Assembly (NCBI GenBank): GCA_950022655.1
Contig: OX465584.1
Location: 50,264,723 to 50,328,722, forward strand
Direction of reading: 5' to 3'
From: Alentia gelatinosa
Taxonomy: Eukaryota; Annelida; Polychaeta; Phyllodocida; Polynoidae
DNA length: 64,000 bases
The notes under the pieces were generated by a model. It worked only from the letters and a program-made list of their open reading frames with translations. It did no database searches and was not told where the DNA came from. Position 1 is the stretch's first letter, and every line of letters begins with the position of its first letter. The position numbers and the translations under genes are program-made. Of this stretch, positions 40,917 to 51,715 are shown one piece after another.

Positions 40917-42244
40917 CTTCGTTCTGAGGGCTGCTGTATCTGTGGTTGTTGTACCGCCGATGTTAGTTCCGCCAGTTTACGGTTAACAGTTTCCAATTCT
41001 TCCGCCATGCTCCGTCCGGCCGCCCGAATCCGTGCCGGGTTTTCCCTCTCTACTGACAGGTAGGCTTCGGCTTCTACCGCCGTGGTGACTGCCTCCTCCA
41101 GTGTCCGGGGCTTACTTTGGTAAACCCAGTGTTTTAATTGCGTGTCCCCGATGGCATCGAGGAACCTGTCCCGCCCCATGGAGTCTAGGGTCTGGCCATC
41201 CGCCTCCGGGTAGGCGAGCCGTATCATCCTCCAGACCTCCTCTGCCAGACTTTGTAGGCTCTCCCCGGCCTGTCTGCTTCGTACACGCAGGGCCGCCTTG
41301 TAACTTTCCGTCTGGTTACGAGGGGCGAACCTTTGTTGGAGTGCGCTCCGGAGTCGAAGGTAGCCGGCCTCGGTATCTGGCCGGACTCCCGCCAACAATC
41401 GTCGGGCCACTCCGGTCAGGGAGAGTCCCAGAAACATTCCGGCCTCCGGGGCAGGCCACCCGTTGACCTTGGCGCACAGGTCAAAGTGAGCCAGGTATTC
41501 ATCCAAGTCGGACGCCCCGTCAAATTTAGCTGGCATTACCACGGGCTTAGTGGCCTTCTTGGCCGCTGTGCCGTCGCCTCCCCCGCTCACTGGGTCGCGC
41601 CCTTCCTTCGACGCTAGACCTTCCGTTACGGTGGGCGCCCAAAAGGTTGTGGGTAGCGGTTTTACTTCCGGCGGGGGCGAGGCGACATAGGGGTTCCTGC
41701 GCCGAACGGGGGCCTCCGGTCCGGCCTCTCCCGATTCCCCCTCTAGCTCGGCTTTTACCCCGTCGCCTACCAGTACTCCGCCCGTGGTTTTCTCTAAGTC
41801 CCGTCTCCTCCAGGAGATATCACGATCCACGCATTCCCTCACCCGGCCCCCAGGGCTGGTGAACCTAGATCCCGGGGCCCACGCCGCCCGGGTAGCCTCG
41901 GGCACGCCGGGGGCAGCTTCCGCCACCCGAGCCTCCGGCGCCAGCATCCATGGCCACGAGGCTATCCCGGCGCGCGGTCCCCAGGCCAGCCCCGGGAACA
42001 GGCCCGGAGGAGGCTGCCAAGCCGTTCCCCCTTTTCCTTCCCCCGCAGGCGGGGTCGTCCCTAGGGAAGAAAGACGCCCCTCCGGCCTCTCCGGACTCTC
42101 CGGACCCTCCGGTCCTTCGGAGGTCTCCGATCGATGACTTTGAGGCGTGCCCGGCGTCTCCTGCAGGGTAGGCCCCTCACCTGTCCCAGCTCCTCCCTCG
42201 CTTAGGAGGGAGGCGGCTCCGGAGTCATTCTGTGTTGGGTTCAT
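40817..42244 (-). CDS. gag: Gag polyprotein
   Basis: 475 codons from ATG at 42,244, the first ATG after the primer site (the frame is also open upstream into the LTR, but translation from there would read through the primer site). The N-terminal half is rich in Pro/Glu/Gly. Residues about 225-375 form the capsid-like retrotransposon Gag domain, with the run of conserved aromatic and Leu positions (DEYLAHFDLCAK, RSALQQRFAP, ESLQSLAEEVWRM). One zinc knuckle, CX2CX4HX4C, is at residues 444-457. It ends at TAG 40,819-40,817 and overlaps pol. It packages element RNA in cytoplasmic particles. It is intact, unlike pol. Confidence 0.85.
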   Translation of the reverse strand: MNPTQNDSGAASLLSEGGAGTGEGPTLQETPGTPQSHRSETSEGPEGPESPERPEGRLSSLGTTPPAGEGKGGTAWQPPPGLFPGLAWGPRAGIASWPWMLAPEARVAEAAPGVPEATRAAWAPGSRFTSPGGRVRECVDRDISWRRRDLEKTTGGVLVGDGVKAELEGESGEAGPEAPVRRRNPYVASPPPEVKPLPTTFWAPTVTEGLASKEGRDPVSGGGDGTAAKKATKPVVMPAKFDGASDLDEYLAHFDLCAKVNGWPAPEAGMFLGLSLTGVARRLLAGVRPDTEAGYLRLRSALQQRFAPRNQTESYKAALRVRSRQAGESLQSLAEEVWRMIRLAYPEADGQTLDSMGRDRFLDAIGDTQLKHWVYQSKPRTLEEAVTTAVEAEAYLSVERENPARIRAAGRSMAEELETVNRKLAELTSAVQQPQIQQPSERRCFLCHQVGHFKRDCPQRGRRERSPRTPEPAEN

Positions 42245-42260
42245 CTCCTTACTGATTAAA

Positions 42261-42280
42261 GAATCCCACCGCTGCCACCA
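42261..42280 (-). promoter_or_regulatory. Primer-binding site, tRNA-Leu type
   Basis: In element sense TGGTGGCAGCGGTGGGATTC starts one base after the 5' LTR. It is complementary to the 3' end of a eukaryotic tRNA-Leu, including the added CCA (tRNA-Leu isoacceptors end in AATCCCACCGCTGCCA). Twenty bases pair without mismatch as I recall that tRNA end. Confidence 0.85.
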
Positions 42281-42281
42281 A

Positions 42282-42729
42282 TGTAGTACAGAACGACTAG
42301 GACACGCACAGGTACAGTTCAATAGTTTATTCACAGGCACTCTCAACGGAGGCTGGTAGACAAGCTTGACAGGTACGTACCTCCGGCACGTTAAGCGTAA
42401 TATGTAACCAACGTAATCACCCACTTAGGGGGGAACTCTCAGGTACTCCGACCAGGTAAGTAACCGTGGAGGGTGCCAGACAGGAGGTTCGCAGGGAGCC
42501 TTCCGGAGGTGGTTCGGGCCCAGTCTCACGACGGACCCCCGTCCGGAGGGCATCCGGAGACTTATATAATAAGTCGGCCGGATGTCCCCCGACGTCACTT
42601 CCGGGACCAGGGCGACCCCTGGTGGGCCCGCGGGGTGTCACCGAGGCAACACTCCGGAACCCCTCCGAACCCTCCGGAACTCCGGAGGCGCCTCCGGACC
42701 GGAGGCGCCCCTCCGGAAGGCTCACCACA
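42282..42729 (-). repeat. 5' LTR with promoter
   Basis: 448 bp, TG...CA, indistinguishable by reading from the 3' LTR. A TATA-like TTATATAAG in element sense lies near 42,561-42,573 and AATAAA at 42,331-42,326. Numerous TCCGGA and CCGGAGG words make it very GC-rich. ATAT follows at 42,730. Confidence 0.95.
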
Positions 42730-42934
42730 ATATATATAAGGACTGCACGCATTGCTATGACAAAGATATTGTATTTGGAAAACATTTAATATGTTACCAT
42801 GAAGAACTTGTTTCCAGAAGAGTTTATTACGATAGTTACAATGAGTAGCTCGCACAAAAATATACATAAAGGAATCTCTTTTATTCAGGGTTTTTGTTTT
42901 ATGGACTGCAGAGACCCCTGCCTTGTCAGACTGA

Positions 42935-43744
42935 GCATGGATTATATGATGGCCAGCCTGCATATTGAAGCCTGCCATGTTGGCCTGAACATAGATTAAT
43001 CAATGGCCAGCCTGAATATTGAAGCATACCATGTTGGCCTGAACGTAGATTAATTAATGGCCTGCTTGCATAGTGAAGCCTGCCATGTTGTGCTGAACGT
43101 AGATTGATTAATTGCCAGCCTGAATATTGAAGCCTGCCATGTTGGCCTGAACATAGATTAATCAATGGCCAGCCTGAATATTGAAGCATACCATGTTGGC
43201 CTGAAAGTAGATTAATCAATGGCCTGCTTGCATAGTGAAGCCTGCCATGTTGTGCTGAACGTAGATTAATTAATGGCCAGCCTGAATATTGAAGCCTGCC
43301 ATGTTGGCCTGAACGTAGATTAATTAATGGCCAGCCTGAATATTGAAGCCTGCCATGTTGGCCTGAACGTAGATTAATTAATGGCCTGATTGCATAGTGA
43401 AGCCTGCCATGTTGGCCTGAACGAAGATTAATTAATGGCCTGCTTGCATAGTGAAGCCTGCCATGTTGACCTGAACGTAGATTAATCAATGGCCTGCTTG
43501 CATAGTGAAGCCTGCCATGTTGGCCTGAACGTAGATTAATTAATGGCCTGCTTGCATCGTGAAGCCTGCCATGTTGGCCTGAACGTAGATTAATTAATGA
43601 CCTGCTTGCATATTGAAGCCTGCCATGTTGGCCTGAACGTAGATTAATTAATGGCCTGCTTGCATAGTGAAGCCTGCCATGTTGGCCTGAACGTAGATCA
43701 ATTAATGGCCAGCCTGCATATTGAAGCATACCATGTTGGCCTAA
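42935..43744 (-). repeat. 54-bp tandem array, 15 units, open as an 18-residue repeat
   Basis: The unit length is 18 codons and the minus strand stays open for 323 codons (43,897-42,926). Residue pattern per unit: SGQHGRLHYASRPLINLR, with a second subtype having QYSGWP in place of HYASRP. No unit has a length change that breaks the frame. There is no recognised domain, signal peptide or splice context, so I list it as a minisatellite with possible coding status. It begins ~205 bp from the LTR element. Confidence 0.85.
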
Positions 43745-44689
43745 ACGTAGATTAGGTGACAGCTGAACGGAGATTGGATGTTGCTGGCTGATGGATGGTG
43801 GGCACGCAGTGGTCAGGAGGTCCGTGGGACGCAGACGGTGAGGCAGACGGCGGCACTGCGCGCGCACCCCGCCCGCCCTCAGACAACATTGACACACGGC
43901 TCACTGTTACTGTGAGTCAGAGCGAGGGGCGGGGTGCTCACCAGGCCTGAGGTCTTCTCAACCAGGGAGCTATGCGACATGATCTACCCTGTAGTAGACT
44001 CTCATTAACTACTAGGTATAAGACGACATAATGAAATGAATACTGAGAACCAATGGTTACTTAATGTCAATCGTACATAAATACAATACAAATGTACAAA
44101 GGAAGAGCCTTTCAAAAGAGGTATTGATCACAATCATTCGTGCCATCTTATCATTTCCAAAAGCAATATGGTGTCATCATTGTATGTAGCACTATGAAAC
44201 TGTCTTTACATGATGTATCAATGAGTGTGTCAGCTATACGCACCAAGGAATATTGATAATCTGAGGGATCGGGTGGATTAACGGCAATCCCGAGCCCAGA
44301 CATATTTTCTAAATAATGAAACGCTAATAAATATTTGAAAAAAACCCATATATTCAATGATGATCAAGAAGATTGTGTGACCACCAATAGAGATCTTGTA
44401 TCAAATTTAGTCGACTGATCGTCCATGAAGAGAGGAATTTACAGATACATCCAATCACCAATGTGACCTAAAGGATGTTCGTTGCAGATATTGAAAGTCC
44501 CAACGATAAATGAAGGCATGATGCGTTTTAACAGCCCTCATCTATGCAGTATCAGCATAAGAATGAACATTTATTATTTGTGAATCTTCGTATCCCCAGA
44601 TCGTCCACGACCACCGTTCATACATATCAGGGGGAATTTAACCTCATTGTATTTGAAATTCCCACGGTAACAAAACTCAAGATGTAAAT
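43745..44689. other. No gene supported
   Basis: A GC-richer patch at 43,780-43,940 belongs to the N-terminal side of the open frame over the array. The rest is AT-rich and featureless. Confidence 0.3.
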
Positions 44690-44935
44690 TTTCTGACAAA
44701 TGACGGAATTCCGACATTTCGCATACACCGGCAACACTGGCAGTGTTGGAATAAATATCGATGCATAGCCATTCTGTTCAAAAATAATGTTTTAAATCTC
44801 CAATTTTTTCTCGATCCTGACTTTCATCCCTGCTCTCTAAATACTAAATATTACAGTGTGATCAAAAGAAATAAGAATATACATCGCTATTTTGTTCCAA
44901 TCTTTTCCCCTCAGTCCAGACTTTCATCCCATTTA
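44690..44935. mobile_element. Two decayed relatives of the 173-bp MITE
   Basis: TCTGACAAATGACGGAATTC (near 44,691), GCATAGCCATTCT and the right end GACTTTCATCCCTG (to about 44,834) match the interior and right end of 1741-1913. A shorter piece ending CAGACTTTCATCCC follows at 44,876-44,932. Left termini are lost. Confidence 0.65.
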
Positions 44936-45389
44936 TGTTATATGAACCCATATCCCTGTTGCTACACGGCATCCTAGACTAGATATGTAATGCTAAACAT
45001 GTATACCGGTGGTCCATTCACCTACCACCCCTGAGTCACAGAATGGACTGGCTCGTCCTTAGTGCAGGTGTCTGTATCCAGGTGGCGGCACCTGCTAACA
45101 GCGCGTCTGGTCGTCTGGCTGCACGGACGCCGGTCGCCTGTCTCTTCTCAGGGTCTATGTACAGCTCTAGGGAACAGGTGGCCAGTGTAGTCTGGCCCCT
45201 GGATGGCGCATGTACTTAAAGTGGTAGACGACTTTTAACACAAGGGGAAAAATAGTATGTTCGTCATTGATGAATGAGCTTGGAATTATAACAAAACAGT
45301 CCTCACAATTAAAGGGTTTGGGTTATATTCAGTACATTTGTATATGGTTCATTTTCTGTAACCTTGCACCCAGTCAACTTCCCATTTTT
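44936..45389. other. No feature seen
   Basis: A GC-richer patch at about 45,050-45,200 has no supported exon. Confidence 0.3.
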
Positions 45390-45630
45390 ACTACAGCCTT
45401 TATTGGTTCCAAATATATCACCAGTGGTTCAAAGAGGTCTTTCAGTCTCTGGTGGTTGGTCATCGTCAGTTGGGCACGCCCCAAGACTAAGACAACGGGC
45501 CTCTATACCCTCCCAATGTCACAGAGTTGGCACGCAGATAGTGAAGGGTTACGTTGGTTTTTTTATAGCCAGTTCCCCGATGTCGTTGATCTTCCACTGG
45601 CAAGCTCAGAGTCGTAACCTCTCCAACCTC
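45390..45630 (+). repeat. Dispersed repeat family H copy
   Basis: CAAATATATCACCAGTGGTT, TGGTTGGTCATCGTCAG, TGGGCACGCCCCAAGAC, AATGTCACAGAGTTGGCACG, CAGATAGTGAAGGGTTA and a CTCTCCAAC-type end follow the family order. The open frames inside are not genes. Confidence 0.65.
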
Positions 45631-46562
45631 TCTAAAACTGTGATTAACCACTACAGACATCCCGATACACTACGATTAGAAATGCCTAACACTATGGCCA
45701 ATGAATCAAATTTTGTATTTTAATCGGGAAGTCAATCGTAAAGCCTATCGGCGTGTTTGAGCGCACGGTTTAACCTTTAGGTGGCGTATCTGAGCCCAAC
45801 AAACAGTCACTCTAAACATGGGACAAGCTTGAACATGGTACCCTCAGTGTATTTGTTTAAAATTTTCATATATACCGTAAAAACCTTATCGCTCTAATCC
45901 AAGGGACAAGGATTTATTGCTGCAATTTATTGATGTGCCAGCCATTGATGTGCCAGCTTCATAATTGATCCAATGAGCGTGGAATTAAAACTGTGTCTTT
46001 GGTTGATCATGTCATATTGTAGTCTTCAAGTCTGGAAATAAATAAAACATGTATTACCTCCGATGAACCGTAATCAGTGGTTTAGCAGTGACCTTAAATT
46101 TTCCTTTTTAAATTAGTTTAATGCTGTCAAAAACAGGTCATCACTTGAGGAAGGTTTTTGTAGTGATCAATTAAGTTGAAGCCTTAACTCTGCTGGATAT
46201 ATGGACAGAATCAGCTTAGAATAAGACGAGATTATTGACAAATTAAACTGGGTTCGTGTGACGAGAGCTTTGCCTTGCCGCCAATATTTGGCTTTTAGAC
46301 TTTAATAGCAGGTTAAAAGTTCTGAGTGTTGGCACAGTGCCAGCAGAGACATGGAGGCAGTCATTCTCCATGCAGAGACCCTGAACCCTACTTGTGTCTC
46401 TGTGCCAAGACTGGGATTACTTCTAGGTTAGAGCTGAAGGTGAAGCAACTGAGGTGTATGTGAAGGTCATTTAACAACAACGACCCCCCGCCTCCTCCCA
46501 CCCCACTGATAATATATCAGTGGTGTTTAATTTTACATCTATTTGATATTTCCACTGGTTTG
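45631..46562. other. No gene supported
   Basis: AT-rich intergenic DNA, nothing recognised. Confidence 0.3.
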
Positions 46563-46703
46563 AAATCAAGTCTTTGATTATGAAGAGTTGTTAAATGATT
46601 GAAGAAAATCAGAATAAGATTAATCATAATGTGTATCCTTGCCTGACCGGCCCATGAATCCTATATCCCAGCGAGGAGGGGTAGCCATAAGCCAGTCTAC
46701 CTG
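46563..46703 (+). repeat. SINE-like family G copy
   Basis: CAAGTCTTTGATTATGAAGA, TTAAATGATTGAAGAAAATC, CCTGACCGGCCCATGAATCC and CCCAGCGAGGAGG, in the same order as the reverse copy at 25,755-25,912. Confidence 0.6.
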
Positions 46704-46712
46704 TTCCGGTAT

Positions 46713-46722
46713 GTCACGTGAC
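46713..46722. promoter_or_regulatory. GTCACGTGAC palindrome
   Basis: The third of four exact copies of this E-box decamer in the window. No exon is visible next to it. Confidence 0.2.
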
Positions 46723-46884
46723 TGGGTTGGGACAGAGATGAGTAAGTCCAAGCAACACGAAAGATTTGCAGGGAGAGTGGAGCTGGCCGGAAATTAACTC
46801 GGAACAAATATTCTGTTCATTCTTGATGAATAAGCATGGGATTGTAAAAACTAAGTTTACAATTAAAAGTCTGCGGACCAGCCA

Positions 46885-47312
46885 CTTCGACAATTGCCTT
46901 TGTAGGGTCCAAATGTGTGGAGCACCAGTGGGTCAATAACATAGTTCAGTCTGTAGTGATTGGTCATGGTCAGCTGGGCGCTCTCCAGCTCTCTGGAGGG
47001 GACACTGGGTCTGTTGAATAACTTATGCTTACGAGAGCAGTATAAGGATACCTCATTTGAGGGTTAATAACATTCAAGCTCCTTCGCTAAGACAGTCCTG
47101 GTCAATTGAAGGGTGTCCATAAGTGTTGAATGAAGTTGAACCAAATCGTCCCTGGGTCTCGTCGGCATGCAGAAAAGGGTCTTCATGTAAGGGCCTAAAT
47201 TGTTCAACAGGTCCCTGGTCCTCTGCCCCAGTGTCACAGAGTTGGCACGCAGATAGGGAAGGGATAGTTTTGGCTGCACCTGAAAGTCCCTATAGCCTCT
47301 CTCCAACATAGG
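46885..47312 (+). repeat. Family H copy interrupted by a MITE
   Basis: The left part runs from TAGGGTCCAAATGTGTGG to GGGGACACTGG (47,008). The right part resumes CTGGTCCTCTGCCCCAGTGT (47,215) and continues CACAGAGTTGGCACGCAGAT. Joined across the gap, the order is that of uninterrupted copies, so the intervening 206 bp is a later insertion. Confidence 0.75.
47009..47214 (+). mobile_element. MITE family F, copy 3, nested
   Basis: It begins GTCTGTTGAATAACTTATG and ends TTGTTCAACAGGTCC; the termini are inverted repeats. CTGG is present on both sides (47,005-47,008 and 47,215-47,218), whereas the uninterrupted family H copy at 48.3 kb has the sequence once (GACACTGGTCCTCTGC). This demonstrates a 4-bp target duplication. 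Confidence 0.85.
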
Positions 47313-48224
47313 CAGCGTATCTGATCGTGTGGCCCAGGCTATAAAAAGACATGCAGCATATTTGAACGTGCCCCTCGCTCAAAAACTCTACCTCCCTCTT
47401 GTGGTAAAGTGACACACAGCACAAACAGAGACTGTTCTACGCTGAAAGGTGTTGGGTGTGTTTGTCGATGAGGTCAGCCTCCAACACAGGCTGAGTCAGT
47501 CCTACAAATATTTGTTAAGTATCCTCTAAATGTGTGCTGCCTTTCTCATGAAACTCCTCACAACTTTTAATTAAATTCTTTTTTGAAATTGAAAAGCAAG
47601 AGAAATTGAAGATATTGAAGCACAAATAGACAAATCTTTGCCGTGAATGGAACAATAGCTCTATTCTACAACACGTGCTAAGTGCACTGTAAATTTATGT
47701 TTTTTATGCCATCGGTGATATGAGGGGATATGTTTTTGGTGTACTTTACACTTTAGCAACAGGCAGGTTCTTGTTAAAGCAGAATGTCTATTTTCTTATG
47801 CTATACAGGGATTTCGACAGAATTTAACACTAGATGGCGCGACCATTGATGGGGATAAAAGGAGGTGTGAAAACGCCCACAGCAGGAGCTTCTTGCAGCT
47901 TCCGTTACATAAAACACTATGTAATAAGGAGCCCACTGAAACGGCAGATACCCGTGCTCAAAGCAGCATTTATAGAGGCTAGTATTAAAGAAAGAGGTTT
48001 AGTGCTTTAGCTATGGGTGTTTGAGGCTACAATTTTGTTTTTGCTTTCATTTGCTACTCTTGAGGTGTCCTACAATCGTGAATATGTTTGATAATGATTT
48101 ATGATGGCAGCTGTTAAGTATATTATAGATATGCATTCTAAAGGTTCGAGAGCGACACATATTAAGAAGAGACTGATGAGTGATTAGTCTGCGTCCCCGT
48201 CCCCATTAGATGGCTCCTTTCTAG
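47313..48224. other. No gene; weak family K similarity
   Basis: About 47,929-47,982 (CCCACTGAAACGGCAGATAC) resembles the end of the family K copy at 679-733. Nothing else is recognised. Confidence 0.3.
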
Positions 48225-48420
48225 GATCCAAATATATCAATCACCAGTGAGTTACTTAGGTCGCTAGTGATTGGTCATGGTCGGCTGGGCACGTCTCTTA
48301 GACGCTGAGACACTGGTCCTCTGCACCTTTTTTTGCAATGCTACAGCATTTGCACGCAGAAAGTGAAGGGATATTTTTTGCAGCATGCTAAAAGTCTATA
48401 TAACCGCTCGCAAACCTAGA
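48225..48420 (+). repeat. Family H copy, uninterrupted
   Basis: CCAAATATATCAATCACCAG, GTGATTGGTCATGGTCGGCT, GACACTGGTCCTCTGCACC, a T-run, GCACGCAGAAAGTGAAGGGA and an end at GCTCGCAAACC. It serves as the empty-site reference for the nested insertion at 47 kb. Confidence 0.65.
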
Positions 48421-49529
48421 CACATTCCCATTCCCTTTTCTTTTATATGAAGTCCAATATGTTTACTCTTAATGATACAGGAAGATATTGTTGGTTAATC
48501 TGCTTGGAACACTCTCCAAGCTTATTATTCCAGTCACCAGCTCAGGATTAATCAGGTGATGTGTTTGGAGATTGATATCAGCACCGTAGGTCGTTAGGAA
48601 AAGGAGGACGGATAATTGTCCGAGTAATTATAGTATATTAAGCATTCCATAACATGTAATTACCAATTAGTCCCCACGTGGGCCAACTTTGGCTGTGCAG
48701 TACAAAGTATAGGAGGGGGATGATTTATAAACATCTGTTCTGATACACAAACTAAATAGTAAGGAAAAAACCGTTAAGTTGCACTTCATAAACAAATAAT
48801 TAACCTGTTTGACTGGGTATAAACATGCCATTGATAAAGTATGGTTATTGCTAATGTAGCAGCTTACAATATAATTACAATGAATTATGTAAAAATAAAT
48901 GTCTGCCTAACTGACACCATCTGTTACAGCTTAGACAATCCAAGTACAATAAGTCCAAGACATGTGGGTCCGACCATAATGTACATACGTCATACCAAGC
49001 AGCAGGCAGTATTTCATAGAAGTTCGTACACAGGTATATAATAGATATACACATTATTAACCAAGTTCTGATACTAGTTAGAGTTGGTGGTAGTTGATGC
49101 ATATTAATATCCATGTTGGTATGTCTATCGTAGCGCGTCGGCGTGCTTCGTAGTAGCTGGGTGACAGGGGCCAATTTAATAAACTATGATTGTACATGAA
49201 GACCCTTTTCAGGATCTCATAGACCCTATTGAGGTATCCCAGAATTCAGTCCGTTTACAGTTCCCGGTGTGCGCTGGTTACCGACGTTATATGGTAATAG
49301 ACCCTTGACCCGTAACCCACAATCATTGCTTTTTAACAGTTTTTATAAATCTTCAAATGGAAAATCCGATGTCAGAAATGGAAATTTCAGCTATTTCTAC
49401 AGGTAGACCCGAAATTCTGTTCAGGTTACTCAAATATAAATAGGAAAACTGTGGTTCATGCGATCGTAGTGTACCCAAGCACTCGTGAGCGGAACATGTG
49501 TTTACCCTGGGCGATAACCGGGAGACGAG
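48421..49529. other. No gene supported
   Basis: AT-rich DNA. Short frames at 48,841-49,174 overlap on both strands and have no domain. Confidence 0.3.
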
Positions 49530-49713
49530 TAACCTCTGGAGGGCGTATACGAGGGTTATGTTTTAATAATATTTGAGTCTGTTCGCTGAGACCGTCTTAG
49601 CCATCCATAAGGTCGTCCATAAGTGTTGGATAGGTTGACCCACATCGTCCCTGGGTCTCCTTAGCGTACAGAAAAAGGTCCACATGGACGATCCTAGATT
49701 ATTAAACGGGTCC
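49530..49713 (+). mobile_element. MITE family F, copy 4, left end decayed
   Basis: CTGTTCGCTGAGACCGTCTT, GGTCGTCCATAAGTGTTGGA, CATCGTCCCTGGGTCTCC and the right end GATCCTAGATTATTAAACGG match the family. The left TIR is not recognisable. Confidence 0.65.
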
Positions 49714-51100
49714 CAGGTCTTGATCTGAGCCTCCCTTGTGGGCGACCCACTGACTGCACGTGGACTGTGGCCTGGACAACAGGAAAGACGATGGATGCAG
49801 TCCTACAATGACTATTAATACACGACAGAGAATTAACCCTGAAGAGGAGGGCCACAGAGGTCGTCAATAACACAATACAGACCGGGTAATCCCACTTAAT
49901 GAGACCTCCCCTTTATGAGATGATCACCTGTAATTGAGTGAGTGGCGAGGGTTTACCAGATTTAATCTCTTTTATCTAAATTCACGTATCAGCACGATAA
50001 AGACCCACACATACACCCGCTATAGATTAGATACAATTTGAATCTGCCGACCCTGGACAGAATTAAGTCGTTAAGAGGGATTTAGAGCGCTCCGACGTTT
50101 ATAAGTTCGTATTGGTGAGTGGGGAAGCTGCCAACAAGGAGGGTTAGTCATGCCTCAGTGACTTCAGGGCACTATTGAGCTTTGATCTTTGCTTTCTGCC
50201 GGGTCTAAAATCTATCGTGATTTCTTTTTGTTCGGTATAACTTCTTTAACCAGCATGGTGAACGCTTTGCAAGAAATTAATAGTCTGTATATCCTCTGGA
50301 ATTATCTTTACTATTGAGCTCTTGATTTATTTTCGTTAGTGCTGAGTGGTTGGGTTCTGGCTAAGCAGGTTCGTATATTGTCGTTTTCACGGTACGGTGG
50401 TCATATTGTAGTGCAATATCCCAGAGTTCAGTCAGTCTGGGGACTCACGAGTATATCCCTGTATAGCTGTCAAACTGCCCGAGCTCTATTCATAATACAT
50501 TAAGTCTGACCGTTTCCTCTAGACATACGGCAAGGGTGCCAGTATACCAATTTCTTTTGGCGAAAATCCAAAATTTTAATATTTTCATTTATAACGACCC
50601 AAAATCCCGCAATACTTACAAGTTCGTCGTTTAATAGCACTTCCATCTTCACTTTGGAATATATTGAGACTGTTGCGACCCACAGGAACCCCTCACGGAC
50701 TTTTCTAAGTTCCTGTTGGGAATGTAATCGTTTGAAGCCCTTTAAGAGAGGAAACAGAAAAAAAGACCATGAGGATGTGTTGCTGGCCTTTGATGTGGGG
50801 CATGCAATCTACCGCAATTTCCGGGCAGGGTCAACATAAACATGTCACACTGGGTCACGAGCCAGTCGTGTGAAGTGCTGCTGCTCACAGATGTGGGCAA
50901 CTAGAAAACTGCCCTTTTGTGGATTATGTGTTTGGAAAAGGTCACAATAATATAGTGCAACTTTACATAACAGATTTCTATATACGACAGGCAGAAAACT
51001 ATAGTTACATACCGCTGCTGGGGGTGTAGTTTTCATACCAAGGCTTACGTTTTCAAACCATAGTTCACCAAGTGACACCGTCTAGATGAATCAGATTTAT
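49714..51100. other. No gene supported
   Basis: Intergenic DNA without a supported exon or repeat. Confidence 0.3.
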
Positions 51101-51518
51101 AGGGGGCACCCACCTACCACGATAGGTCACGACATGCTTCCCGATCGCTACGATTTGAAATGCGGAAATCGTGACCTATCGGGAGGTCCCCGATAGGTCC
51201 AATAGTTTGAAATCGTAGAGCGTGGCAATGCCTTGGGAGGACCAATAACATAAACTATGGTCACGATAGCTCCACGACGAAACCAGCGGCTGCTACAATA
51301 CCCTACGACAGGCTACGAAATTTCCAACATGTTGGAAAAAATCGGGACCTCTACGATTGGCGTTTTCATCGCAGCCTATCGTGAGCTGTCGTAGACGGAA
51401 TCGCAGAAACCTGTCCCACCTACCACGATTTTGCCAGACCTCACGCTACAATCGGAATGGTGTCGGGAAGGGCGTCGTAAGGTCAATCGGGACCAGAATC
51501 GTGGTAGGTTGGAGCAGG
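51101..51518. repeat. Foldback cluster with ACCTACCACGAT termini
   Basis: ACCTACCACGAT occurs at 51,112-51,123 and 51,418-51,429, and its complement at 51,498-51,509. The last two bound a ~110-bp foldback whose termini pair over about 24 bp (CCTGTCCCACCTACCACGAT). The interior is dense in TCGTAG/CTACGA and CCTATCG words on both strands. A fragment recurs at 11,537. It looks like a nested or repeatedly folded MITE family. Confidence 0.6.
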
Positions 51519-51630
51519 CTTTAAAGCTTAGGTGCATGAAGAAAACATACAAGTTGAAGTTACCCGATGAGGGTGGACATGGCTACCCCACCGATCGAAG
51601 GTCAACCAATCACCATTTTTAAAGATATTT

Positions 51631-51715
51631 GAATGCGAGGATGCTAAAAGTTATTTATCGAGGCTTCAGCTGAGGTAAATAACTTAAAGCATCCTCATCG
51701 AGTAACTTCGGAATT
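51631..51715. repeat. Hairpin with GAGGCTTCAGCTGAGG loop
   Basis: GCGAGGATGCTAAAAGTTAT and AATAACTTAAAGCATCCTCA are inverted copies of about 25 bp around ATCGAGGCTTCAGCTGAGG. Imperfect complementarity continues outward. It is of the same foldback type as others in the window. Confidence 0.65.

Larger units (their letters stand above)
35788..42729 (-). mobile_element. Ty3/gypsy-type LTR retrotransposon, integrase not recognisable
   Basis: A 6,942-bp element on the minus strand with two 448-bp LTRs that read identically, TG...CA ends, and ATAT duplicated on both sides (35,784-35,787 and 42,730-42,733). Order in its own sense: 5' LTR, primer site, gag, protease, partial RT, a C2H2-finger/proline-rich region, polypurine tract, 3' LTR. 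Its GC content is far above the flanking DNA. Identical LTRs imply very recent insertion. No RNase H or integrase motif was found in any frame I examined, so movement probably relied on enzymes from a related element. Confidence 0.9.

Noticed and set aside
42245..42424. Gag starting inside the 5' LTR at 42,424
   Set aside because: This would translate through the primer-binding site; the ATG at 42,244, just after it, is the sensible start.
42935..43744. CRISPR array
   Set aside because: Units are directly adjacent 54-bp repeats without unique spacers, in an animal-type genome.
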